Source: Candidatus Poribacteria bacterium (GTDB taxonomy: Bacteria > Poribacteria > WGA-4E > WGA-3G). From it: a stretch of DNA of 5,323 nucleotides. The notes beneath the pieces are model-generated. The model ran no database searches, had not been told where the DNA came from, and worked only from the letters and a program-made list of their open reading frames with translations. How positions within the stretch are numbered: the stretch's first letter is position 1; each line of letters starts with the position of its first letter. The DNA lies in assembly GCA_028824575.1 (NCBI GenBank), contig JAPPDN010000336.1, forward strand, positions 1 to 5,323, written 5' to 3'. The translations under genes were made by a program, and so were the position numbers. Below, piece by piece: positions 1 through 5,323 of the stretch.

Positions 1-158
1 ACCCTGAAGGTGATGCTTCATGAATTATGCTGTGGTTTTGGACGTGCGACGCATTGCACGACTATAAATGCGGTGTGTCATACACCTGTTATTGATTTGT
101 TAGATACTTAAACGTCATTAATTCTTCAAAAATTACATTTTCCGCGGCTTTGAGAACT
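1..158. other. AT-rich leader upstream of the aminotransferase
   Basis: This intergenic stretch has no credible gene. It contains a small hairpin (TGAAG at 5-9 with CTTCA at 16-20), a second short inverted repeat (GGTGT at 72-76 with ACACC at 82-86), and a TATAAA box at 63-68 that could be a -10 element. The nearest -35-like hexamer (TTGGAC, 38-43) is a poor match and sits 19 bases away, so no promoter is firmly assigned. The region from about 85 to 140 is AT-rich, as expected for a promoter and leader of the plus-strand gene that follows. Confidence 0.4.
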
Positions 159-1463
159 ATGCAAGACTTAAATCCATTAGCAGCCGATTTAAACGAACAG
201 ATTCGCTCCGCCTCACCAGTGGTTTTCGCACTTCTCTCCGAGTTAGGGAAACGCATCTACCTCCCGAAAGGGATCTTAAGCCAGACCGCGGAGGCGAACA
301 CGAAAGCCCACCGATTCAATGCGACGCGCGCGATTGCCTTAGATTTTTCAGAGGATGCGGGCGACATGATGCACCTGCCGGTCTCGCGGGAACTGGTCCC
401 GGAACTCACACTGGAGAGCGTTTACGGCTACGCGCCCGTACTCGGTCAACAGGAATTACGCGAAGCGTGGAAAGCACATCTTTTGCAAGAGAATCCAACA
501 CTCGCAGGAAAAACATTCAGTCTTCCAATTGTGACAAGCGGTATGACGCACGGATTTAGTCTGCTCGCGGAACTCTTCGTAGATAGTGGAGACACGCTTG
601 TGTTACCAGATAAGATCTGGGGGAATTACCGACTCATCTTCCAAACTAAAGCCGGTGCGAATATCCAGAGTTACCCGTTCTTCAACGCTTCGAGCGATTT
701 TAACACACACGGATTTCGTGAGACACTCGCCAACGCTACTGCTGAAAAGTTGCTAATCCTCCTGAATTTTCCGCACAATCCGACCGGTTATGCGGTTACC
801 CGCGTAGAAGCACAGCAAATTGTGGACGCGATTGTGACACGGGCGGAGGCGGGCTGCCATATCCTCGTTATGGTTGACGATGCCTACGCCGGTTTGTGGT
901 ACGATGCAACGGTCATGCAAGAATCACTTTTCGGGTTATTAGTCGAGTGCCACCCGAATGTGGTGCCAGTGAAAATAGACGGTGCCACAAAAGAGGAATA
1001 CGCATGGGGGCTACGTGTGGCGTTTATCACCTTTGGACTCGAAGAAACAGCAATGCAGCCACTTGCGCAAAAATTAAGCGGACTCACCCGGGCGAATACC
1101 TCCGGTGCACCACAGGTCTCCCAAACGCTTATCCTTGAGGCGATGCAGGCACCCGGATATGCTGAACAGAAACAGCGCAACTACGAAACGCTCAAGGCGC
1201 GTGCGTTGAAAGTGAAATCAGTAGCGTCTGATGTGCGGTATGCGAAACTTTGGGAAGTGTATCCGAGTCATGCTGGCTATTTTATATGTCTGAACCTTAA
1301 ATCTGGGAACGCGGAAACCGTTCGGCAGCGGCTCCTTGAGGCGCACGGCATCGGGACAATTGCACTTGGCGAGACTGAGTTACGGGTTGCCTATTCGTGT
1401 CTTGATGAATCAGATATCGAGACGGTATTTGCGAAGATTGCGAGGGTTATTGAAGGGGTGTAG
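159..1463 (+). CDS. PLP-dependent aminotransferase, class I/II (fold type I)
   Basis: This is a cytoplasmic pyridoxal-phosphate enzyme of the aspartate aminotransferase superfamily, 434 residues from the ATG at 159, which is near the usual family length. Visible landmarks are the cofactor-phosphate region TSGMTHG (about 126-132), the hallmark NFPHNPTG (203-210), VDDAYAGL (239-246) with the Asp and Tyr that contact the pyridine ring, the probable Schiff-base Lys278 in GATKEEYAWGLR (275-286), and Arg409 in ELRVAYS, the usual substrate-carboxylate arginine. The lysine lies in an ATKEE context rather than the classical SxSK, which points to a divergent subfamily, so the substrate cannot be named. 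An in-frame TTG at 150 would add three residues. Neither start has a good Shine-Dalgarno site, and ATG is preferred as the commoner codon. The gene stands alone on the plus strand, convergent with its neighbour. Superfamily assignment is firm; the amino acid used is unknown. Confidence 0.93.
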   Translation: MQDLNPLAADLNEQIRSASPVVFALLSELGKRIYLPKGILSQTAEANTKAHRFNATRAIALDFSEDAGDMMHLPVSRELVPELTLESVYGYAPVLGQQELREAWKAHLLQENPTLAGKTFSLPIVTSGMTHGFSLLAELFVDSGDTLVLPDKIWGNYRLIFQTKAGANIQSYPFFNASSDFNTHGFRETLANATAEKLLILLNFPHNPTGYAVTRVEAQQIVDAIVTRAEAGCHILVMVDDAYAGLWYDATVMQESLFGLLVECHPNVVPVKIDGATKEEYAWGLRVAFITFGLEETAMQPLAQKLSGLTRANTSGAPQVSQTLILEAMQAPGYAEQKQRNYETLKARALKVKSVASDVRYAKLWEVYPSHAGYFICLNLKSGNAETVRQRLLEAHGIGTIALGETELRVAYSCLDESDIETVFAKIARVIEGV

Positions 1464-1486
1464 GGAACGGCGCGAAAGCCGTCCCC
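1463..1486. terminator. GC-rich hairpin between convergent genes
   Basis: The arms GGGAACGGC (1463-1471) and GCCGTCCCC (1478-1486) pair over nine positions with one A-C mismatch, closing a six-base GCGAAA loop. The hairpin overlaps the last base of the aminotransferase stop codon and lies in the 37-base gap between two genes that converge, where a bidirectional terminator is expected. No run of T follows on either strand, so it is not a classical intrinsic terminator. It could instead be a transcript-end structure or one copy of a dispersed palindromic repeat. Confidence 0.5.
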
Positions 1487-1500
1487 TATAGGCGTTAGAT

Positions 1501-2112
1501 TTATTGTGCTGCCTTCAAGGCACCCCATGTCGTGGTGACTTTCCCACCGGGTTCAACAGGTGTGGTTGGTGGGTCTCCGACGGTTTTTCGGAAATAGACA
1601 TCATCTTCAACATCGTTCGGACCCGCCCAGACCCAGTATGCAGTTGAGTCAGGATCTTTCAGCGTTTGACGCATCGTGTCTGCACCGAAGCCCCAGATAC
1701 CGGCACCGAATTGATCGAGTTGTGTCGCGTTATCCCAACCGCTATCGTCAAAATCGGGTTGTTCCCAACCGTCTTTCCGGTCTGCAAGTGGCGCGCCAGC
1801 ATCCGCTTTCCATGTATCATCGGAGGGGATATAGGTGCCGTCGTCAAGGATAACATCAAACAGTGCACCACCGCGCCCGGTATCACCGGGTTCCGCGTCG
1901 TGGACATAGACACCGATAACGGCGTAACCGTCCGGCATATCAAATTCAGTGATAGAGGCTTGCTGCCAGTTATTGCCTTCGGCAACCTGTTCACCGTTGA
2001 CGAAACCTACCCAAGAGTTGTCACCATTGATACGGAGTGTCGCTGCCCAGGTGCCTGAAGCGATTAAGGCTAAGACCAAAACCAAAATTGTTGGAGCGAA
2101 AAACTTTTTCAT
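1501..2112 (-). CDS. Exported galactose-binding-like protein, downstream tandem paralog
   Basis: This 203-residue protein probably binds a carbohydrate outside the cytoplasm. Residues 1-23 form a signal peptide: two Lys, a long hydrophobic stretch, then TWA before the cleavage site. Residues 25-178 resemble the beta-sandwich domain at the N-terminus of bacterial alpha-L-rhamnosidases and other galactose-binding-like modules: GDNSWVGFVNGEQVA (30-44), VYVHDAEPG (68-76), FDDSGW (121-126), GIWGFGA (138-144) and an aromatic, acidic block ending DDVYFRK (170-176). No catalytic domain follows. After a Pro/Thr linker the protein ends in the tail VEPGGKVTTTWGALK (186-200). An AGGAG site lies six bases before the start. 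The gene follows its paralog by 39 bases and is probably co-transcribed with it. The fold is inferred from motif resemblance and the ligand is unknown. Confidence 0.85.
   Translation of the reverse strand: MKKFFAPTILVLVLALIASGTWAATLRINGDNSWVGFVNGEQVAEGNNWQQASITEFDMPDGYAVIGVYVHDAEPGDTGRGGALFDVILDDGTYIPSDDTWKADAGAPLADRKDGWEQPDFDDSGWDNATQLDQFGAGIWGFGADTMRQTLKDPDSTAYWVWAGPNDVEDDVYFRKTVGDPPTTPVEPGGKVTTTWGALKAAQ
1513..1557 (-). other. Conserved C-terminal tail motif, copy 1
   Basis: These bases encode residues 186-200 of the downstream paralog, VEPGGKVTTTWGALK, followed only by AAQ and the stop. The motif recurs at the same terminal position in the two other exported proteins of the window. It sits after a Pro/Thr-rich linker and outside the folded domain, as a sorting or docking tag would. 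Confidence 0.75.
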
Positions 2113-2151
2113 TTGATTCTCCTTTTCTTATGCTATGACGATCGCGCGAGG

Positions 2152-2787
2152 CTACATAGCATCGTTTTTAATACGCGCCCACGTGGTGGCGAGTTTATCT
2201 TGCGGTTCAACGGGAAGTGTGCCGATCGTATATCGGAAATAGATATCGTCTTCGGCATCGTTGGGACCGCACCAGACCCAATTGGCTTCACAATCTGGAT
2301 CTTTGAGAATTTGGGCCATTATTGCGGCACCGAATCCCCATATACCTTCCCCGAATTTTTCGTAGATTTCGAGTTCGTCTTCCCATTTGCTGTCGTCGAA
2401 ATCGACCTTTTCCCAGCCATCTTTCCGATCAGCGAGGAGTTTGCCGGTATCACATCGCCAGCCATCTTCACCTGTTCCGATGTAATCAGGCTTAGCATCA
2501 AGGATAATATCGGCGAGGAATCCGCCTCTACCGGCAGCACCGGGTTCAGCGTCGTGGACATAGACAGCAATCTGTGCAAAGCCTTTGTCCAGTTTAAATT
2601 CACTGACCGTGGGGGCTTGCCAATTTCCGCTTGCAGCGACCTCTTCGCCGTTAATAAACGCAACCCATGTATTATCGCCGCTGACCCGTAACGTGCCTTT
2701 TTTCGGCACAGCATTTGTCGTTTGTATCAAAAGTACACCGCTTAGAAAGATCGCGAGTACTAAGTAGAGTGTTGATCGGGTTTTCAT
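2152..2787 (-). CDS. Exported galactose-binding-like protein, upstream tandem paralog
   Basis: This 211-residue protein is a close paralog of the next gene, with about half or more of the mature residues identical by eye over the full length. Residues 1-26 form a signal peptide ending TTNA. The probable ligand-binding beta-sandwich runs from about 32 to 189 and shows GDNTWVAFINGEEVA (37-51), VYVHDAEPG (75-83), ADRKDGWE (119-126), FDDSKW (130-135), GIWGFGA (148-154) and DDIYFR (180-185). The C-terminus carries VEPQDKLATTWARIK (193-207). Unlike its paralog it has three cysteines in the mature part (112, 166, 173), which could form a disulfide in an oxidising compartment. A GGAGG site sits four bases before the ATG. 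The ATPase gene lies 63 bases upstream. No enzymatic residues are recognised; rhamnosidase-N-like binding of a glycan is an inference from the motifs. Confidence 0.85.
   Translation of the reverse strand: MKTRSTLYLVLAIFLSGVLLIQTTNAVPKKGTLRVSGDNTWVAFINGEEVAASGNWQAPTVSEFKLDKGFAQIAVYVHDAEPGAAGRGGFLADIILDAKPDYIGTGEDGWRCDTGKLLADRKDGWEKVDFDDSKWEDELEIYEKFGEGIWGFGAAIMAQILKDPDCEANWVWCGPNDAEDDIYFRYTIGTLPVEPQDKLATTWARIKNDAM
2167..2211 (-). other. Conserved C-terminal tail motif, copy 2
   Basis: These bases encode residues 193-207 of the upstream paralog, VEPQDKLATTWARIK, followed by NDAM and the stop. It is the most divergent of the three copies, with Ala-Arg-Ile where the others have Gly-x-Leu, but it keeps the TTW core, both lysines and the leading VEP. 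Confidence 0.75.
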
Positions 2788-2802
2788 AAAACCTCCATAG
2801 AT

Positions 2803-2820
2803 GCACGGTTAAAACCGTAC
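2803..2820. repeat. Short palindrome between ATPase and paralog genes
   Basis: ACGGTT (2805-2810) and AACCGT (2813-2818) form a perfect six-base inverted repeat around AA, with one further G-C pair outside a mismatch (2803 with 2820). It lies in the 63-base gap after the ATPase stop and about 10 bases before the Shine-Dalgarno of the next gene, in that gene's leader. The two-base loop makes RNA folding weak. A dyad binding site for a regulator or a weak attenuating structure are both possible. Confidence 0.35.
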
Positions 2821-2850
2821 GGATTATTTGTTACGGCATGTGAGATATAT

Positions 2851-3765
2851 CTACTTTTTGCCGTGTGTGTTTGATTCAAGTGCTAATTGCCCAGCGAGGT
2901 CTGCAACGAACTGATAGGCGACACGTCCAGACCGTCCACTTGAGGATGCTTCCCACTCCAATGCTGCTCGGTGTAACGTCTCCGTTGGAACAGAGAGTCC
3001 TCGTTTGAGTGCATAGTGGGAGACAATCTCTAAATAAGTATCTTGTGAAATCCGATGGAAAGCAAGACGTAACCCGAAACGGTCACTCAACGACACTTTC
3101 TCCTCCGTTGCTTCGCGCGGATACAACTCATCTTCATCGTTCTGAGGATATTGGTTTTCACGTACCTGTCGAGGCATCAAGTGCCGACGGTTTGAAGTGG
3201 CATAGATGAGAATGTTGTCCGGACAAGCGGAGATTCCGCCTTCCAGCATCGCTTTCAATTCTCGGTATTCAGGTTCATCTTCGTTGAATGCGAGATCATC
3301 ACAGAAAAGGATATAGTGCTCCGTGCGTTCCCACAATACCTCCGCAATTTCTTGTAGATGGATAAGTCCCTCTTTGCCGATACCTACCAGTCGAAGCCCT
3401 TCGTCAGCGTAACGTTCCAGCATCGCTTTAACAAGCGAGGATTTCCCAGTGCCACGGTCGCCCCATAGCAAGACGTGGTTCGCGGGCAGCCCCTGTAGAA
3501 ATTGCCGCGTGTTTCGATCTAACGCTGCACATTGCGAGTTTATGCCGATAAGATCCGTGCTATCGACAAGATGCGGGTGTTTAACAGGCACGAAATATCC
3601 TGTCCCGTTCTGTGCTCGCCACTGAAAAGCGATGTAATCGTCCAGGCACTCACTTGGTGTGTCCGTTGTGCGAGCGTCCAAGCGGTTGAGTAGACTATCG
3701 GCTTTTTCAAGCAATTCTGTGAAAAGTGGTAAGATGCCTTCCATCTCCTGGTTCTTCTTAGACAT
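2851..3765 (-). CDS. AAA+ family ATPase of the DUF815 type
   Basis: This is a cytoplasmic P-loop ATPase of the DUF815 (COG2607-like) family, whose cellular role is not established. The 304-residue protein has a short acidic helical N-terminus, then the family's linker DLIGINSQ (71-78) and NTRQFLQGLPANHVLLWG (85-102). Next come Walker A GDRGTGKSS (102-110), Walker B ILFCDDL (152-158), the sensor-1-like IYATSNRRHLMP (187-198), a DRFG box (228-231) with a candidate arginine finger, and the C-terminal SGRSGRVAYQF block (275-285). The frame stays open to an ATG at 3939, but the extra 58 residues look non-coding and overlap the hairpin that follows the upstream gene. The ATG at 3765 already includes everything the family conserves, so it is preferred despite lacking a clear ribosome site (an ATG at 3810 is the alternative). 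The 135 AT-rich bases upstream are the likely promoter region. Confidence 0.92.
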   Translation of the reverse strand: MSKKNQEMEGILPLFTELLEKADSLLNRLDARTTDTPSECLDDYIAFQWRAQNGTGYFVPVKHPHLVDSTDLIGINSQCAALDRNTRQFLQGLPANHVLLWGDRGTGKSSLVKAMLERYADEGLRLVGIGKEGLIHLQEIAEVLWERTEHYILFCDDLAFNEDEPEYRELKAMLEGGISACPDNILIYATSNRRHLMPRQVRENQYPQNDEDELYPREATEEKVSLSDRFGLRLAFHRISQDTYLEIVSHYALKRGLSVPTETLHRAALEWEASSSGRSGRVAYQFVADLAGQLALESNTHGKK

Positions 3766-3899
3766 AGTTTGATTGGATTGGTTTAAAATATCAGCAGAGG
3801 TGTTGCGCATTAGGTAGGTGTTTGTCAAACCAATACTATTAAGTTTAGAAATTTTAAGACTTACACAAACCTCTTCGTTTTTTTCTGAAATTGGAAAAT

Positions 3900-3938
3900 T
3901 GGAAGGATGGAAGCGTAGAGAAATACCCCATCCTTCCA
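3900..3938 (-). terminator. Inverted repeat after the CBM9-like gene, probable terminator
   Basis: TGGAAGGATGG (3900-3910) and CCATCCTTCCA (3928-3938) are a perfect 11-base inverted repeat with a 17-base loop. It begins nine bases after the stop codon of the minus-strand sugar-binding gene. On that strand the stem is followed by ATTTTCC, a weak T-rich tract, so an intrinsic terminator is likely although the loop is larger than typical. It would separate this gene from the ATPase downstream. Confidence 0.55.
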
Positions 3939-3946
3939 TCCATCAT

Positions 3947-4747
3947 TTATGGAGAAAATTTCTTCAACTGTCCCCATGTCGTTGTTAGTTTGCCTGTCGG
4001 ATCAACGGCGAGGGGAGCACCGAACGTCAAAGTGCCAAGATTCGCGGAGTCATCTGGATTCAGACCGTGCCAATCCATGAACACAAGCCCACCTTTCTTC
4101 TCCGGATCATCCGTGCCTTCCTCATACCCGGGTGTAAACCCGACTTCGGTCCCTTCCTTGACTTTTACCTTTGTGAGCCATTTAAACGGCATCGCTACCT
4201 CATAAATCATACCACCTTTGCCCAATTCAGGTGTCGGCACGATCGCAATATCGGATTTCGGGAGATCCGGATTTTTGATCGCACTGAAATCAGTAACGAG
4301 TGCCTTCTTGTTGATATATGCGAAATTGGGCTTGCATGCAGGGGCTCCAACTCCGACTTGCTCCCAGTCGATGTAGAGAAAAATTGTATCGCCTACCCAA
4401 GGTTGTCCGGCATTTGCCGCTGGTGCGAAAATATCGTCGCGTACAGCTGCTGCGAAATAGAAGGTTTCCGCATCATACATCGTTGACCAAGTCATCGTCA
4501 GGTCATCTTTCCCTTCCCACGCGCCTTGGCCCCGAAGCAGCTCATCCTCTGAGTCAAACGCGACCCAAACAGCATACTTCCAATCGTCAAGTTTTCCATC
4601 AATCTTGGGGGCGTTCGGAATAAACCCCGCGATGGATTCTCCATATTCCAACCCAAACGCATCGCTGTTATCCTCTGGCAGAAAATCTGCATTTACAGAG
4701 AGAATGAGCAGAAACCCGAAGAGGATAGATAAAATTATCGTTTTCAT
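3947..4747 (-). CDS. Exported CBM9-like sugar-binding protein
   Basis: This 266-residue protein is exported by a signal peptide (1-20, ending VNA) and probably binds a carbohydrate at the surface or in the periplasm. The body matches the carbohydrate-binding family 9-like (DOMON-type) beta-sandwich: APKIDGKLDDW (46-56), then DDLTMTWSTMYDAETFYF (81-98), VRDDIF (102-107), GDTIFLYIDW (119-128), YEVAMPFKWL (182-191) and MDWHGLNPDDSANLGTLTF (224-242). These modules often sit beside glycoside hydrolase domains, but here the module stands alone. It ends in VDPTGKLTTTWGQLK (248-262) plus KFSP, the tail also found in the two unrelated exported proteins downstream. The HAD phosphatase gene is 42 bases upstream, so co-transcription with it is possible. 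The fold is well supported; the ligand is unknown. Confidence 0.88.
   Translation of the reverse strand: MKTIILSILFGFLLILSVNADFLPEDNSDAFGLEYGESIAGFIPNAPKIDGKLDDWKYAVWVAFDSEDELLRGQGAWEGKDDLTMTWSTMYDAETFYFAAAVRDDIFAPAANAGQPWVGDTIFLYIDWEQVGVGAPACKPNFAYINKKALVTDFSAIKNPDLPKSDIAIVPTPELGKGGMIYEVAMPFKWLTKVKVKEGTEVGFTPGYEEGTDDPEKKGGLVFMDWHGLNPDDSANLGTLTFGAPLAVDPTGKLTTTWGQLKKFSP
3962..4006 (-). other. Conserved C-terminal tail motif, copy 3
   Basis: These bases encode residues 248-262 of the CBM9-like protein, VDPTGKLTTTWGQLK, followed by KFSP and the stop. The preceding domain is unrelated to that of the other two tagged proteins, so the tail cannot be explained by common descent of the whole gene. 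Over the 35 bases from 3972 to 4006, 26 match the corresponding bases of copy 1 (1523-1557). Confidence 0.75.
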
Positions 4748-4758
4748 CGTGTGACTCG

Positions 4759-4764
4759 CTCCTT
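4759..4764 (-). promoter_or_regulatory. Ribosome binding site with long spacing, CBM9-like gene
   Basis: AAGGAG on the minus strand lies 11 bases before the ATG at 4747, longer than the usual five to nine. The signal peptide begins directly at this ATG (MKTIILSILF) and no other start fits better, so the site still supports the chosen start. Confidence 0.5.
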
Positions 4765-4789
4765 TGCTAATGCAAGGTTGTTAGTGCTG

Positions 4790-5323
4790 TTACAATTTTT
4801 TGACCGGTTCTAAATTTAGTACCTCAGACACCTTTTCAAGAATCGCATAAACATCGTAATCGTCAAAAGCCGTTCGTGGCGTGACACCCGACAGCACAGC
4901 AATAAAGGGAACCGCAGCACGCTGGGCAGTTTTGGCATCCGTCACGCTATCTCCGACATAGAAACAATTTTGCGGAACACTATCCGTTTGCGCAACCGCC
5001 AGCAGTAACCCTGCTGGATTCGGCTTATATGCTGCGTCCCCGCCACCAACGATAACGTCAAATGCATCTAACAGATCCCCACGTTCAAGGATCCCCTGAA
5101 TATATTGGCGACGTTTCTGAGAAACGATAGCAAGTTGGAGACCAAGCCCCCGCAATGCTTGGACTGTTTCTGGCACACCGGCGTAAAACTCTGCTAACGC
5201 GACCATTGTCTCATCGGCGCGTTGAAGAAACAGCCTCGTAAATTCATCGACTCGCTTGCTATATGCTTCCCCTGCTAACGCCGTCAGTATATCTGGTAGT
5301 GCTAAACCGATTGTCTGCCGAAT
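4790..5323 (-). CDS. HAD-superfamily phosphatase, phosphoglycolate phosphatase-like (5' end outside window)
   Basis: The reading frame is open to the window edge, giving 177 visible residues. The ATG at 5206 is internal: the 39 codons before it read IRQTIGLALPDILTALAG and onward, which is the typical helical cap of subfamily IA HAD hydrolases. The nucleophile motif DxDGT and roughly the first 40 residues lie beyond the window. Motif II is the Ser in LAIVSQK (Ser68 of the visible part), motif III the Lys in AAYKPNP (Lys100), and motif IV is VGDSVTDAKTA (123-133) with Asp125 and Asp129 for magnesium. The resemblance is to phosphoglycolate phosphatase and related small-molecule phosphatases, but HAD substrates are not readable from sequence at this level. 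It is cytoplasmic and lies upstream of the CBM9-like gene on the same strand. Confidence 0.88.
   Translation of the reverse strand: MRQTIGLALPDILTALAGEAYSKRVDEFTRLFLQRADETMVALAEFYAGVPETVQALRGLGLQLAIVSQKRRQYIQGILERGDLLDAFDVIVGGGDAAYKPNPAGLLLAVAQTDSVPQNCFYVGDSVTDAKTAQRAAVPFIAVLSGVTPRTAFDDYDVYAILEKVSEVLNLEPVKKL

Noticed and set aside
884..1180. Open frames in other registers inside the aminotransferase (minus strand 884-1180, plus strand 896-1138)
   Set aside because: They lie wholly within a gene with strong family motifs, and their translations show no recognisable domain.
2113..2691. Plus-strand open frame of 192 codons opposite the upstream paralog, with a similar frame (1666-2058) opposite the downstream paralog
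   Set aside because: The two antisense frames look related to each other, but only because the minus-strand genes are paralogs. The minus-strand frames have signal peptides, Shine-Dalgarno sites and domain motifs; the antisense frames have none of these.
3800..3828. TTGACA on the minus strand (3828-3823) as a -35 box for the ATPase gene
   Set aside because: At 17 bases spacing the -10 position reads CAACAC, which is not a -10 element, and nearby spacings are no better.
4067..4623. Plus-strand frames opposite the CBM9-like gene (4067-4486 and 4318-4623)
   Set aside because: They are antisense to a well-supported coding region and rich in Arg, His and Cys in the manner of shadow frames.
5204..5206. 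ATG at 5206 as the start of the HAD phosphatase
   Set aside because: The frame continues upstream to the window edge with typical HAD cap residues, and starting here would remove the nucleophile motif, so the gene is cut by the window rather than short.

Overview
The window looks like a stretch of chromosome from an uncultured, free-living or symbiotic Gram-negative-type bacterium. Genes are dense and of mid GC content, Shine-Dalgarno sites are clear in front of several of them, and three genes encode small exported carbohydrate-binding-like proteins. The exported proteins are reminiscent of Candidatus Poribacteria and similar polysaccharide-degrading lineages. That placement is a low-confidence impression, because the window holds no rRNA or other phylogenetic marker. 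I see no mobile element, tRNA or CRISPR array.

Layout: a 158-base AT-rich leader precedes a plus-strand fold-type I PLP aminotransferase (159-1463). It meets, tail to tail over 37 bases that carry a hairpin, a run of five minus-strand genes. In their direction of transcription these are a HAD-family phosphatase cut by the window edge (5323-4790), an exported CBM9-like sugar-binding protein (4747-3947), a DUF815-type AAA+ ATPase (3765-2851), and two tandem paralogous exported proteins with a galactose-binding-like, rhamnosidase-N-like fold (2787-2152 and 2112-1501). Gaps of 42, 181, 63 and 39 bases separate the five genes. The 181-base gap holds a strong inverted repeat just after the CBM9-like gene, so the run is probably at least two transcription units.

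The most interesting signal is a shared C-terminal tail. All three exported proteins, although they belong to two unrelated folds, end in nearly the same 15 residues: V[ED]PxxK[LV][TA]TTW[GA]x[LI]K plus three or four more. Each has an N-terminal signal peptide, a binding-type domain and then this tail. That architecture suggests a C-terminal sorting, anchoring or partner-docking tag that I cannot match to a named system such as PEP-CTERM, LPXTG or the type IX secretion CTD. The three proteins may act together at the cell surface on a glycan. The aminotransferase, ATPase and phosphatase appear to be ordinary cytoplasmic neighbours with no demonstrated link to them.
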